64,000 nt of DNA from Ethanoligenens harbinense YUAN-3 (GCF_000178115.2 NC_014828.1:248001-312000), one strand, 5' to 3'; positions 9,596 to 18,558 are shown, counted from the first letter of the stretch. Notes: generated by a model not told the origin, from the sequence alone. Program-made: numbers and translations.

Positions 9596-10519
9596 ATGAA
9601 GAAGCTTTTGGCGGCGGTCGCTTCAGTGGCAATGCTGGGCGTCCTGTTCACGGCATGCAGCAACGGAACCAGCAGCTCAAGTTCTTCGTCTTCCAGCACG
9701 GTAAGCGGCACGGTCACAGCGGCCGGTTCTTCGGCCCTCAAGCCTCTGGTGGATGCGGCCAAAACCGCTTTCCAGCAGAAAAACCCGGATGTTTCAATCA
9801 CAGTCAGCGCGGGCGGCTCGGGCGTTGGCCTGCAGCAGGTTGCGGCCGGCACGGTTGACATCGGCGATTCCGACGTGACCGCCGAGAGCAAACTGCCCGC
9901 CGACCAGGCGAAAACGCTGGTTGACCATCAGGTCGCCGTCATCGGCGTCGCGGTCATCACCAGCACCGACGTGAAAGTGAGCAACCTCACCACCGAACAG
10001 CTCACCAACATCTTCACCGGCAAGACCAAAAACTGGAGCGAAGTCGGCGGCCCGAACGAAGCGATCACGCTGGTCACCCGCCCGTCCAACTCCGGCACCC
10101 GCGCGCTGTTCAAACAGTATGCGCTGAACAATGTTGAAGAAAGCACTTCCGCCCTCAACACCGATGACTCCGGCGTGCTGCTGCAGGATGTGGCCGGTAA
10201 CAAAGGCGCCATCGGCTATGTCGCGCTGTCCTACCTGGTCACCAGCCCGAACGTCAGCACTGTGAGCATCGACAACGTCGCCCCGACCCTCGACAACATC
10301 TACTCCGGCAAATACAAAGTCTGGGGCACCGAGCATATGTACACCAAAGGCGAAGCCAAAGGCGCGGCCGCCGCGTTCATCAAATACATGCAGTCTGCTG
10401 ATTTTGCCACCCGCTGCGAGACCCTGGGCTACGGCATCGCCAGCAAAGTGAAAGTCCCGCACGCGGACACCTCTTCCGCTTCCTCCTCTGCGTCTTCTTC
10501 CGCGACATCTTCCAAATAA
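9596..10519 (+). CDS. pstS: phosphate ABC transporter substrate-binding lipoprotein
   Basis: Extracellular phosphate-binding component of the high-affinity Pst system. It has a lipoprotein signal peptide with lipobox LFTAC (Cys21) followed by a Ser-rich linker. The mature domain contains the family signature AGSSALKPLVDAA, SAGGSGVGLQQV, DIGDSD and RPSNSGTR. The length of 307 residues is usual. A further Ser/Ala-rich tail ends the protein. The start ATG follows GGAGAG at a good distance. It is the first gene of the pst operon, directly behind the PHO-box promoter, and is followed by a hairpin that probably lowers expression of the downstream transporter genes. Confidence 0.96.
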   Translation: MKKLLAAVASVAMLGVLFTACSNGTSSSSSSSSSTVSGTVTAAGSSALKPLVDAAKTAFQQKNPDVSITVSAGGSGVGLQQVAAGTVDIGDSDVTAESKLPADQAKTLVDHQVAVIGVAVITSTDVKVSNLTTEQLTNIFTGKTKNWSEVGGPNEAITLVTRPSNSGTRALFKQYALNNVEESTSALNTDDSGVLLQDVAGNKGAIGYVALSYLVTSPNVSTVSIDNVAPTLDNIYSGKYKVWGTEHMYTKGEAKGAAAAFIKYMQSADFATRCETLGYGIASKVKVPHADTSSASSSASSSATSSK

Positions 10520-10589
10520 GTTTTGGTTTGATGGCGGGGTTCCGGTATTCGTTATTTCGCAAAGTGCACATGCATCTGCTTTGTGCGGT

Positions 10590-10620
10590 AAAGGTCGGCG
10601 GATTATCCGTTCGGCCTTTT
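10590..10620 (+). terminator. intra-operon attenuator hairpin between pstS and pstC
   Basis: Arms AAAGG...CGGAT (10590-10603) and ATCCG...CCTTTT (10605-10620), ending in a short T-run. Such partial terminators after pstS allow excess binding protein relative to membrane subunits. Confidence 0.6.
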
Positions 10621-10653
10621 ATCGCTAAACGGGAAATTCAAGGGGTATAAAGG

Positions 10654-11622
10654 ATGGAGAAAGTGCTTTCAAAAGAACAACAAACTGTACAAAAGAGCGC
10701 CGGCCGCCGCCCGGTTTTCCGATTCGATTATTTCAGAAAAGAAACGTTGGGCCGGTCTGTTGTCACCACATTGGGGATCTTCACGGCGGTCATTACGCTG
10801 CTCATCGGCATCTTTCTGATCTTCAGCGGCATACGTACCTTTACGGTCTATCACCACAGTTTGGTGGAGTTCCTGTTTTCTTCCAAATGGAGCCCGATTG
10901 ACGGGCCGGTTACCAATGGACAGTATGGGCATGTGGGAGCGGCCATTTTTATTTTCGGCTCCATCACCATTTGTTTCCTGGCATTGGCCATCGCCACACC
11001 GTTCAGTCTGGCCGCCGCCATCTTTATGGTGCAGATTTCCCCAAAACTAGGTAAGAACTTTTTGCAGCCCGCAATCGAGATCTTTGTCGGGATCCCTTCG
11101 GTCGTTTACGGCTGGACAGGCTTGACGGTGCTGGTGCCGTTCATTCGTGATATTTTCCATTTGCAGATCGGATTCAGCGTGCTGGCTGGTGCCATTGTGC
11201 TGGCCATCATGATCTTCCCGACCATTACCAGCATTTCGGCGGATGCTATCCGCCACACGCCGAAGATGTTTACCGAAGCTTCCTATGGCCTGGGCTCCAC
11301 CAGATGGCAGCTCATCACCAAAGTCATCCTGCCGTATGCGCTGCCGGGCGTGCTTACCGGCGTTATTCTCGGCCTGGCGCGGGCTTTCGGCGAGGCGCTT
11401 GCCGTGGCCATGGTCATCGGGCCTTCTAATACCTTCCCGAAAAACATCCTCTCGCCCACCAGCAACCTGACGACCGTGATCGCGGGCGCCATGGGCAATG
11501 CCGCGCAGGGCGGTGAACTGCAGAGCGCCCTGTGGAGCATGGCACTGCTGCTCCTGGTCATTTCGTTCGTATTTATCATGGTCGTACGCATCATCAGTAA
11601 GAAAGGAGCGACCCATCTATGA
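10654..11622 (+). CDS. pstC: phosphate ABC transporter permease PstC
   Basis: Membrane subunit of the Pst phosphate importer. The first hydrophobic segment (TLGIFTAVITLLIGIFLIFSG) follows a basic cytoplasmic N-terminus of about 40 residues. The permease core has about six helices and an EAA-type loop around EASYGLGSTRWQLITKVILP, where the ATPase docks. The length of 322 residues is normal. The ATG at 10654 follows AAGGGG. The stop overlaps the start of pstA in the sequence ATGA (11619-11622), a sign of translational coupling. Confidence 0.95.
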   Translation: MEKVLSKEQQTVQKSAGRRPVFRFDYFRKETLGRSVVTTLGIFTAVITLLIGIFLIFSGIRTFTVYHHSLVEFLFSSKWSPIDGPVTNGQYGHVGAAIFIFGSITICFLALAIATPFSLAAAIFMVQISPKLGKNFLQPAIEIFVGIPSVVYGWTGLTVLVPFIRDIFHLQIGFSVLAGAIVLAIMIFPTITSISADAIRHTPKMFTEASYGLGSTRWQLITKVILPYALPGVLTGVILGLARAFGEALAVAMVIGPSNTFPKNILSPTSNLTTVIAGAMGNAAQGGELQSALWSMALLLLVISFVFIMVVRIISKKGATHL

Positions 11623-12518
11623 GCACTTCTGCCGCAAAAGTCAAGTCTGCCACTAAGGCCCAGCGGGCCGACCACGTTGCGACCGGTGTTCTTTACGGCG
11701 TCGCCGGTTTTTTTCTCTTGTTGCTTGGTGCGTTCACCATTTACATCCTTTTCCGTGGCGGCCGGGCCGCGATGATCCTCACGGCCGCGCACAGCACGGG
11801 CATCGGCGCACAGCTTTTCAACACGGTTTATCTGGTGATTCTGTCTTTGCTTATCAGCACGCCGATCGGCATCTGTGCAGGCATCTATATGGCCGAGTAC
11901 ATGCAGGAAGGGCGCCTTTCTTCCTTTATTCGCACCTGTATCGAAACGCTTTCTTCCCTCCCTTCCATCGTGGTCGGCCTGTTCGGTTATCTGGTATTTC
12001 TTGTGATGACGCATTCCTCCTATAATCTGGTGGCCGGTGCACTGGCCGTTTCCATCCTCAACCTGCCGCTGGTGACCACCACCACCGAGGATGCCCTGCG
12101 CGCCATCCCCAAATATTACAAAGAGGGCAGCCTGGGTATCGGCGCCACCCACTGGCAGACCATCGCGCGGGTGTTGCTGCCGGCCTCCATCCCTCGTATC
12201 ATCACAGGCGTGATCCTTGCCGGTGGTCGTGCTTTTGGCGAAGCTGCCGCCCTTCTTTACATCGTAGGTACCGGAACAGATATCCGGTTCGGCAACTGGA
12301 ACATCACCAGCCCGATGTCGCCGCTTAATCCGTTTCGCTCCGGTGAAACGCTCTCCATGCATATCTGGGACATGAATACCAACCCTTCCGTGCCGCATGC
12401 GGGTGAGCAGGCAGATGTTTCCGCCGCCATCTTGACCATCATGGTGTTCGTCTTCAGTCTGGGGGCCCGTTTTATCGGCAACGCGCTGGAACGCAAAATG
12501 ACCGGCAACAAGCAGTAA
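11619..12518 (+). CDS. pstA: phosphate ABC transporter permease PstA
   Basis: Second membrane subunit of the Pst importer, pairing with PstC. About six hydrophobic segments are visible, from GVLYGVAGFFLLLLGAFTIYILF onward. The coupling loop is GSLGIGATHWQTIARVLLPASIP, followed by GGRAFGEAAALLYIVG, which is typical of PstA. It overlaps pstC by four bases and ends 18 bp before pstB, so the three are one transcription unit. Confidence 0.95.
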   Translation: MSTSAAKVKSATKAQRADHVATGVLYGVAGFFLLLLGAFTIYILFRGGRAAMILTAAHSTGIGAQLFNTVYLVILSLLISTPIGICAGIYMAEYMQEGRLSSFIRTCIETLSSLPSIVVGLFGYLVFLVMTHSSYNLVAGALAVSILNLPLVTTTTEDALRAIPKYYKEGSLGIGATHWQTIARVLLPASIPRIITGVILAGGRAFGEAAALLYIVGTGTDIRFGNWNITSPMSPLNPFRSGETLSMHIWDMNTNPSVPHAGEQADVSAAILTIMVFVFSLGARFIGNALERKMTGNKQ

Positions 12519-12536
12519 CGCGCAGGAGGAAATAGA

Positions 12537-13292
12537 ATGAACGTCAAAATGGCCGCAAAGAATGTCAATCTGCATTACGGTGAAGTCCATGCGCTCAAAA
12601 GTGTGAACCTAAACGCTTACGAGAACCATGTTACGGCCCTGATCGGCCCTTCGGGCTGCGGTAAATCCACATTTATCAAAACGCTCAACCGCATGAACGA
12701 CCTGATTCAGTCGGTACGTGTGGAGGGGGAGATTACCCTCGACGGGGAAGACATCTACAGCCGCGATATGGACGTGACCCTGCTGCGCAAACGGGTGGGC
12801 ATGGTGTTCCAGCAGCCCAACCCGTTCCCGATGTCCATCTATGACAACATCGCCTACGGCCCCCGTATCCACGGTATGAAAAACCACGCCAAGCTGGACG
12901 AGATCGTGGAAAAAAGCTTGCGCGGCGCCGCCTTGTGGGATGAAGTGCACGACCGCCTCAAAAAAAGTGCGCTGGGTCTTTCAGGCGGCCAGCAGCAGCG
13001 CCTGTGCATTGCGCGCGCGCTGGCCGTGGAACCTGAAGTGCTGCTGATGGACGAGCCCACGAGCGCACTCGACCCGATCTCTACCATGAAGATTGAGGAA
13101 CTGGCCGGAGAACTTAAAAAACAATACACCATTATCATCGTTACGCACAACATGCAGCAGGCGGCGCGTATCTCCGACTTTACCGCGTTTTTCCTGCATG
13201 GTGAGATTGTGGAATTCAGCGAAACCAACACGCTGTTCTCCATGCCAAAGGACAAACGCACGGAAGATTACATCACCGGCCGTTTCGGCTGA
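12537..13292 (+). CDS. pstB: phosphate ABC transporter ATP-binding protein
   Basis: ATPase subunit of the Pst system. Walker A is GPSGCGKST, the signature motif is [16 protein letters not shown] and Walker B is [12 protein letters not shown]. The length of 251 residues and the sequence [10 protein letters not shown] after Walker A are characteristic of PstB rather than other importers. The ATG follows AGGAGG. phoU follows after a 113-bp gap. Confidence 0.96.
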   Translation: MNVKMAAKNVNLHYGEVHALKSVNLNAYENHVTALIGPSGCGKSTFIKTLNRMNDLIQSVRVEGEITLDGEDIYSRDMDVTLLRKRVGMVFQQPNPFPMSIYDNIAYGPRIHGMKNHAKLDEIVEKSLRGAALWDEVHDRLKKSALGLSGGQQQRLCIARALAVEPEVLLMDEPTSALDPISTMKIEELAGELKKQYTIIIVTHNMQQAARISDFTAFFLHGEIVEFSETNTLFSMPKDKRTEDYITGRFG

Positions 13293-13405
13293 TTTTCGTG
13301 TTTGCCTAACAGGCATATCAGGCAAAGGCAGAGCATATACTGTTGCATATCTCAAATATGGACGAATCATTCGGCGGATACGCTTAAACCACGGGGGGCG
13401 AATGT

Positions 13406-14068
13406 GTGAACGTACGTACAGAATTTCAAAAAGAACTGGAACAGCTACACCTGCATCTGATCCGCATGGGGGGGCTGGTGGAGGAAGCGATTGACCGTTC
13501 CATCCAGGCATTTGAAAAACACGACAGCGATCTGGCACAGAGCGTAGTCGACAACGACAAGCAGATCGACGATTTGGAACGTGAAATCGAAACGCAGTGC
13601 CTGCGGCTGCTCCTGCGGCAGCAGCCGGTGGCGAAAGACCTGCGCGCAATCTCCACTGCGTTGAAAATCGTGACCGATATGGAGCGAATCGGAGACCACG
13701 CTGTAGGCATCGCCGATATTCTCCTGCGTTTCGGGGAGCACCCGCGTACACAGACCATTGAACATATCCCGCTGATGGCCCATATTGCTTCTTCCATGGT
13801 AAAGGACAGTGTCAACGCGTTTGTGCACAGCGATATGAAGGTGTCCCGCGAAGTGATCGAACGCGACGACGAGGTGGACCACCTGTTCCACACCATCCAA
13901 CAGGAGATCATCTCGCTTTTGGTGCAAAGCCCCGAGAACGCCGACGAAGCCATTGATTTGTTGCTGATCACAAAATACATCGAACGCATTGGCGACCATG
14001 CCGAAAACATCGCGCAGTGGGTTATTTTTTATGTAACCGGTTCGCTGAAGGACAAACAGATCATCTGA
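13406..14068 (+). CDS. phoU: phosphate signalling/transport regulator PhoU
   Basis: Cytoplasmic all-helical protein with two PhoU repeats, each with the metal-binding E/DxxxD pattern (KQIDDLEREIE, DDEVDHLF). It links the Pst transporter to PhoR and keeps the Pho regulon off when phosphate is plentiful. The length of 220 residues is standard. The start is a GTG at 13406 behind GGGGGGCG; an overlapping ATG four bases upstream is out of frame. It sits between pstB and phoP as expected. Confidence 0.94.
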   Translation: MNVRTEFQKELEQLHLHLIRMGGLVEEAIDRSIQAFEKHDSDLAQSVVDNDKQIDDLEREIETQCLRLLLRQQPVAKDLRAISTALKIVTDMERIGDHAVGIADILLRFGEHPRTQTIEHIPLMAHIASSMVKDSVNAFVHSDMKVSREVIERDDEVDHLFHTIQQEIISLLVQSPENADEAIDLLLITKYIERIGDHAENIAQWVIFYVTGSLKDKQII

Positions 14069-14242
14069 CCACCTCCACAGCTGCCGCGTGGGCCGCAGGC
14101 CGTTCATATCCACTTGGATGGACCGTTCTTCCCTCGGCGGCACAGGGAATACGGTATGCAGGCGGCACTCCTGCCCGGCTCTTTTCCACGGAGCGAATGG
14201 GCTCAAGCAGGATGCCGGGATGAAAATACAGGAGAAGTTGGT

Positions 14243-14929
14243 ATGTCTAAAACGGCATTTGTGGTAGAAGATGAAGAAAATATACGAGAAGTAATTAAGT
14301 GCGCGCTGGAGTCCTGCGGTCTGCGGGTCAAAGGATTCGAGGAAGCGGAATTGCTTTTTGAAGAAATGGAAAAAGTCCTGCCGGACCTGATCCTTCTGGA
14401 TATCATGCTGCCCGGCATGGACGGTCTTTCCGCATTGCGGCAGATCAAAGCGGGACCTGCGGCGCATGTGCCGGTCATCCTGCTCACAGCCAAAAGCAGC
14501 GAGATTGATAAAGTGACGGGGCTGGACCTGGGGGCGGACGATTATGTCACCAAACCGTTCGGTGTATTGGAACTGATGGCAAGGGTGCGCGCCGCACTGC
14601 GGCATGCGGGGCAGGCCGGCTCGGACCGCAGTGTGCTGATAGCGCGCGGCATACGGCTGGACAAAGAGCGCCACGAGGTCACTTTGCACGAAAAAGCGGT
14701 CGAACTGACCCTGAAGGAATTTGAGCTGCTCAAGCTGCTGATGGAAAACGAAGGAAAGGCCATGACACGCAATATCCTGCTGGACAATGTGTGGGGCTAT
14801 GGATATGCAGGTGAGACGCGCACGCTGGATATGCATGTGCGGAGCCTGCGCCAAAAACTGGGTATCGATGAGACCGGCGGACATTATATTACCACGGTGC
14901 GCGGCGTCGGATACAAATTCGACAGTTGA
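14243..14929 (+). CDS. phoP: PhoP/PhoB-type response regulator
   Basis: OmpR-family transcription factor of the phosphate response. The receiver domain has acidic residues D10/E11, phospho-acceptor Asp53 in LILLDIMLPGMDG, and the K in TKPFG. The C-terminal winged helix includes LTLKEFELLKLL and the DNA-contacting RTLDMHVRSLRQKLG segment. The start is the ATG at 14243 with GGAGAAG upstream; the open frame continues 43 codons further without a supporting site. The length is 228 residues. It is followed by a terminator-like hairpin and then its kinase gene. Confidence 0.93.
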   Translation: MSKTAFVVEDEENIREVIKCALESCGLRVKGFEEAELLFEEMEKVLPDLILLDIMLPGMDGLSALRQIKAGPAAHVPVILLTAKSSEIDKVTGLDLGADDYVTKPFGVLELMARVRAALRHAGQAGSDRSVLIARGIRLDKERHEVTLHEKAVELTLKEFELLKLLMENEGKAMTRNILLDNVWGYGYAGETRTLDMHVRSLRQKLGIDETGGHYITTVRGVGYKFDS

Positions 14930-14960
14930 CCGGCGCGACAGGAGTTCCTTTTTCCGCCGA

Positions 14961-14988
14961 AACCGTGTGCGAACCAACGCACGCGGTT
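14961..14988 (+). terminator. terminator-like hairpin between phoP and phoR
   Basis: Arms AACCGTGTGCG (14961-14971) and CGCACGCGGTT (14978-14988) pair with a single G-T wobble around a 6-nt loop, followed by TTCTTT. It may reduce read-through into the kinase gene. Confidence 0.55.
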
Positions 14989-15035
14989 TTCTTTCCATTT
15001 GCGCCATACTTTTTCAGCTTGGGAGGAATGTTGTC

Positions 15036-16418
15036 ATGCTCAAACGCTCTGTTTGGGGAGCTGCCTTGATCACGGTGCTCGTCACCGTCCTGATTTGCGG
15101 CCTGGGATGGGCTGCGGCCGACGCTCTGGGGCAGGCCCAAAACCGGCTGCTTCCCCCCTGTATTCTGGCGGCCGGATTGCTTGTCGGCACCCTCACCGCA
15201 TGGGTCACCTGTTCGCGTGTGCAAAAACGCGCCGAAAAATGCATGGACCACATCACACAGGTGTTGGGGCAGCTTCAGCAGGGCGTACTCGACAGTGCAC
15301 ATGTTACCATACAGGACGCGTTTCTGCCCGGGCAGAAACGCGTGCAGGAACTGCTGATGCAGATTTCCCGCGAAAGTGAACGCGCGCGCTCCGAACGTGA
15401 ACGGGCCGACGATATGCTCAACAATATGAGCGAGGGACTCGTCGCACTGGACAACGCCCTCACCATTGTGGTAATGAACAAGCGCGCGGGTGAATTCTTC
15501 CAGTCGGGCAACGCCAACATGTTGGGCCAGAACCTGCTGCATCTCACACATATGCCCAAGCTGATCGAGGCGGCCACCAAGACGGCGGAAACAGGCAAAC
15601 CAGACGTTTTTGACTGGGAGGACACCGAACGCGGCCTGACACTGCAGATCTCTGTGAGCGCTGTAAACGGGCTCGACGAGGGAAACCGGAACGGTGTGGT
15701 CCTGCTCATCTCCGATGTTACTGCGGTGCGGCGCACCGAACAGATCCGCTCCGAGTTCGTGGCCAACGCATCGCATGAGCTCAAGACCCCTCTGACCGCC
15801 ATCAAAGGGTTTGTGGAGCTGATGGAAGCGGATATTATCACCGAGCCCGACCAGATAAAAAGCTATCTGGGGCGCATCCGCAAAGAGACGGAGCGGATGA
15901 TCGAGCTTATCAACGACATCCTGCACCTGTCGGAGCTGGAGTCTGTGAACGCCGACACGGGCTTCACGGCGGTGAGCATGAAACTGACCGCCCAGCGGGC
16001 CGCCGAATCTGTTGCCCTCTCGGCACACAAGCGCAATGTGAGCGTGCAGGTGGAGGGCGATGTGGGCACGGTACGCGCCAACCCGGATCGTATGATGCAA
16101 CTGGCCCTTAATCTGATCGACAACGCCGTCAAATACAACAAACCGGACGGAAACGTGCGGGTCACCATCATATCCAAAGACGGAAATGTCCATTTCTGCG
16201 TCAACGATACCGGCGTGGGCATCCCTCCGGAAGCCAGACAGCGTGTTTTTGAGCGGTTCTACCGTGTGGACAAAGGGCGCAGCCGCCGACAGGGCGGCAC
16301 CGGTTTGGGACTGTCCATCGTCAAGCACATTGTAGGACTTTACAAAGGGCGTATTGAGATCGAAAGCATCGTTGGGGAGGGCACGTCCATCACCGTGATC
16401 CTGCCTGCCAACCTGTAA
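15036..16418 (+). CDS. phoR: PhoR-type sensor histidine kinase
   Basis: Membrane kinase that phosphorylates PhoP. Two N-terminal membrane helices (about residues 8-30 and 40-60) have almost no extracellular loop. A HAMP-like linker and a PAS domain follow, then the HisKA motif NASHELKTPLTAIKGF with His247, and the ATPase boxes N (NLIDNAVKY), G1 (DTGVGIP), F (ERFYRVDKGRSR) and G2 (GGTGLGLSIVK). The lack of a large outer sensor domain fits signal input through PhoU/Pst rather than direct ligand binding. The ATG at 15036 has GGGAGG upstream. The length is 460 residues. It ends before a strong terminator. Confidence 0.93.
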   Translation: MLKRSVWGAALITVLVTVLICGLGWAAADALGQAQNRLLPPCILAAGLLVGTLTAWVTCSRVQKRAEKCMDHITQVLGQLQQGVLDSAHVTIQDAFLPGQKRVQELLMQISRESERARSERERADDMLNNMSEGLVALDNALTIVVMNKRAGEFFQSGNANMLGQNLLHLTHMPKLIEAATKTAETGKPDVFDWEDTERGLTLQISVSAVNGLDEGNRNGVVLLISDVTAVRRTEQIRSEFVANASHELKTPLTAIKGFVELMEADIITEPDQIKSYLGRIRKETERMIELINDILHLSELESVNADTGFTAVSMKLTAQRAAESVALSAHKRNVSVQVEGDVGTVRANPDRMMQLALNLIDNAVKYNKPDGNVRVTIISKDGNVHFCVNDTGVGIPPEARQRVFERFYRVDKGRSRRQGGTGLGLSIVKHIVGLYKGRIEIESIVGEGTSITVILPANL

Positions 16419-16430
16419 GAAACCGCCCAA

Positions 16431-16478
16431 GCAAACAGTCCCCGAACCGGTCTAAACGCCGGGCCGGGGTCTGTTTGC
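16431..16478 (+). terminator. terminator of the pst-pho locus
   Basis: Long imperfect inverted repeat with outer arms GCAAACAG/CTGTTTGC and inner CCCCG/CGGGG and CCGG/CCGG pairs. It starts 12 bp after the phoR stop. No clear T-run follows. Confidence 0.65.
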
Positions 16479-16500
16479 CCTATGCGCGGGCGGAATATTT

Positions 16501-16509
16501 TGCTATAAT
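16501..16509 (+). promoter_or_regulatory. extended -10 promoter for the acylphosphatase gene
   Basis: TGCTATAAT at 16501-16509 is a consensus extended -10 element; no good -35 is seen. It lies 72 bp before the start codon of the acylphosphatase gene. Confidence 0.5.
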
Positions 16510-16580
16510 AGCAGAAAAGGAGCGGCCCCCAGTCCTACCGGCGAGGGCTGTAGAGTTGCAGGAAAAGGAAGGGACGTTGC

Positions 16581-16853
16581 ATGGTGTTACGGTATCATAT
16601 GCTGGTGTCCGGTTTGGTGCAGGGGGTCGGTTTCCGGTATTTCGTCTGGCAGAATGCCCTTCGCCTGCACCTGACCGGCTGGGTTAAAAATCTGGACAGC
16701 GGGGATGTGGAGCTGGAAGCGGAAGGGCCTGCCGACCAACTGGATACTTTCATCAAGCAGGTGGAAAAGGGTTCGCGCTTCTCCCGTGTGGAATTCGTGA
16801 AGGTTGATGCGATCGAACCTACCCATTCACACTCCTTTGAGATCCTCAACTAA
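16581..16853 (+). CDS. acyP: acylphosphatase
   Basis: Small enzyme of 90 residues that hydrolyses acyl phosphates such as acetyl or carbamoyl phosphate. The catalytic loop is VQGVGFRYFVW with the phosphate-binding Arg, and the second signature GWVKNLDSGDVELEAEG carries the catalytic Asn. Length and both motifs match the family along the whole protein. The ATG at 16581 follows GGAAGGGA. It appears monocistronic, between its own extended -10 promoter and a strong bidirectional terminator shared with the convergent sulfhydrylase gene. Confidence 0.94.
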   Translation: MVLRYHMLVSGLVQGVGFRYFVWQNALRLHLTGWVKNLDSGDVELEAEGPADQLDTFIKQVEKGSRFSRVEFVKVDAIEPTHSHSFEILN

Positions 16854-16880
16854 ATATAAAAGCCGACAGACGGACAAAAA

Positions 16881-16914
16881 GCGGTTCCGTGCAGGATATC
16901 CTGCACGGAACCGC
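16881..16914. terminator. bidirectional terminator
   Basis: Perfect 34-nt palindrome (two 17-bp arms meeting at 16897/16898), flanked by AAAAA on the left and TTTTAT on the right. It therefore serves the acylphosphatase gene rightward and the sulfhydrylase gene leftward. Confidence 0.9.
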
Positions 16915-16955
16915 TTTTATGCAGACAAAGGGGGTTGTTGGCAGTCAGGCAAAAA

Positions 16956-18242
16956 TCAAACCGTCTTGTTGAGCGCCTGGTCGAGATCGGCGATCAGGTC
17001 GTCCGGATCTTCGATGCCGATGGACAAGCGGACTGTTTCCGGTCCAAAGCCCGCGGCTTTCTGCTCTTCCGGCGTGAGCTGCTGGTGTGTGGTGGAAGAC
17101 GGGTGGATGACCAGCGATTTGGCGTCGGCCACGTTGGCGAGCTGGGAGAAAATCTCCAGGCTGTCAATGAACTTCCGGGCGATGCGTTCATCGCCCTTTA
17201 CATCAAAGGAGAAGATGGAGCCGGCGCCCTTCGGCAGATATTTCTGCGCCAGCGCGTAATATTTATTCGAAGGCAGGCCCGGATAATTCACAGATGCGAC
17301 CTTCGGATGTTCTTCCAGGAACTTCACGATCTTCTCGGTATTCGACACATGACGGGCAACGCGCAGAGAAAGAGTCTCCAGGCTCTGGATGAACAGCCAG
17401 GAGTGCCACGGGGCCAGCGATGCACCAAGATCGCGGAGCAGCTGTGCGCGCACTTTCATCACGAACGCAACGCCGCCAAGATCCACATACCGGATGCCGT
17501 GGTAGGATGCATCCGGCTCGGTGAAACCGGGGAATTTGCCGTTGGCCGCCCAGTCAAAACTGCCGCCGTCTACAATCACGCCGCCGATGGCCGAGCCGTG
17601 GCCGCCGATGAATTTGGTTGCGCTGTGCACCACCACGTCCGCGCCATGTTCAAGCGGGCGGAACAGGTACGGCGTAGCGAACGTATTATCCACGATAAGC
17701 GGGACGCCTGCCTCATGTGCAATCGCCGCTACGGCGTCAAAATCAATAACATTGATGCCCGGATTGCCCAGTGTCTCGATGTAGACCGCTTTGGTTTTAT
17801 CGTTGATCGCTTTGCGGAAGTTTTCGGGTTCGTCCGGGTCTACAAATGTGGTGGTGATGCCATAACGCGGCAGGGTGGTGGCAAACAGATTGTAGGTGCC
17901 GCCATAGAGCGTGCTGGCAGAAACGATATGGTCGCCCGTGCCCGCCACGTTGAGGATGGCATAGGTGATGGCCGCCGCGCCGGATGCCGTGGCCAGAGCG
18001 CCCGTGCCGCCTTCGAGGGCGGCGATGCGCTGCTCAAACACGTCGGTGGTCGGGTTTGTCAGGCGGGAGTAGATGTTGCCCGGCAGTTTCAGTGCAAAAC
18101 GGCCTTCGGCCTCGTCGGTATCCTTAAAAACATAAGACGTGGTCTGGTATACCGGGACAGCACGGGCGCCGGTCGCCGAATCAGGGCTCTCCTGGCCGGC
18201 ATGAACCTGCAATGTGTCAAATTTGAATTTCCGTTCGCTCAT
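16956..18242 (-). CDS. O-acetylhomoserine sulfhydrylase (Cys/Met metabolism PLP enzyme)
   Basis: PLP enzyme of the Cys/Met family, 428 residues. The cofactor lysine is Lys210 in [11 protein letters not shown]. The pattern ([51 protein letters not shown]) is that of O-acetylhomoserine (thiol)-lyases, which make homocysteine from O-acetylhomoserine and sulfide. The start is the ATG at 18242, with GAAAGG upstream. A long leader from a consensus promoter at about 18.5 kb contains a cysteine-rich leader peptide and a hairpin, so expression is probably tuned to cysteine supply. A closely related cystathionine-type activity cannot be excluded from sequence alone. Confidence 0.92.
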   Translation of the reverse strand: MSERKFKFDTLQVHAGQESPDSATGARAVPVYQTTSYVFKDTDEAEGRFALKLPGNIYSRLTNPTTDVFEQRIAALEGGTGALATASGAAAITYAILNVAGTGDHIVSASTLYGGTYNLFATTLPRYGITTTFVDPDEPENFRKAINDKTKAVYIETLGNPGINVIDFDAVAAIAHEAGVPLIVDNTFATPYLFRPLEHGADVVVHSATKFIGGHGSAIGGVIVDGGSFDWAANGKFPGFTEPDASYHGIRYVDLGGVAFVMKVRAQLLRDLGASLAPWHSWLFIQSLETLSLRVARHVSNTEKIVKFLEEHPKVASVNYPGLPSNKYYALAQKYLPKGAGSIFSFDVKGDERIARKFIDSLEIFSQLANVADAKSLVIHPSSTTHQQLTPEEQKAAGFGPETVRLSIGIEDPDDLIADLDQALNKTV

Positions 18243-18342
18243 GAAAACGCAACCTTTCTTTCTATGCCGTTTATGTATGCTTGATGGAGGTTCCAAACGA
18301 TGGGAGGATTCTTGGGGAATGCTGCAAAATGACTCCGCGCAC

Positions 18343-18377
18343 AGGCTGTTCAGCCGGCGGGACAGGCTGAACAGCCT
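18343..18377 (-). promoter_or_regulatory. leader hairpin overlapping the cysteine-rich leader peptide
   Basis: Perfect 13-bp stem (arms 18365-18377 and 18343-18355) around a 9-nt loop. In the leftward transcript the ascending arm contains the third cysteine codon of the leader peptide, the loop contains the fourth, and the descending arm contains its stop codon. A ribosome stalled on the Cys codons would therefore keep the stem open. No T-run follows, so control may be Rho-dependent or translational. Confidence 0.6.
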
Positions 18378-18433
18378 TGCCCACAGCACATTCGCCGAAC
18401 TGGAAGCGCCGCAACGGTCCGTTCAATCATCAT
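18350..18433 (-). CDS. cysteine-rich leader peptide (27 aa)
   Basis: Short frame at the 5' end of the sulfhydrylase transcript, starting with ATGATG (18428-18433) six bases after GGGGTGG and ending TGA at 18350. The peptide ends in [15 protein letters not shown]: four Cys in the last twelve residues, including one adjacent pair. It lies about 45 nt downstream of a near-perfect promoter, and its last third overlaps a 13-bp hairpin. Position, ribosome site and composition fit a sensing peptide whose translation slows when Cys-tRNA is scarce, comparable in logic to poly-Cys leader frames described in actinobacteria. The peptide itself is not expected to have another function. Confidence 0.65.
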   Translation of the reverse strand: MMIERTVAALPVRRMCCGQGCSACPAG

Positions 18434-18483
18434 AGCTATCCACCCCATTATTATTTACTAAATATATTGGCTTTGTATGTATT

Positions 18484-18512
18484 ACTATAGCTGAATTCTG
18501 TGCACCTGTCAA
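18484..18512 (-). promoter_or_regulatory. sigma-A promoter of the sulfhydrylase gene
   Basis: On the minus strand TTGACA (18507-18512) and TATAGT (18484-18489) are separated by 17 bp. Predicted transcription starts near 18477 and leaves a leader of about 235 nt, enough for the leader-peptide attenuator. Confidence 0.8.
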
Positions 18513-18558
18513 CACCCAACCGAAAATTTGGCGGATTCTTTTGCACGAAAACGGCTTG

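Noticed and set aside
18243-18483. SAM (S-box) or T-box riboswitch upstream of the sulfhydrylase gene
   Set aside because: No conserved S-box or T-box core could be found in the leader; the short Cys-rich frame with overlapping hairpin explains it better.
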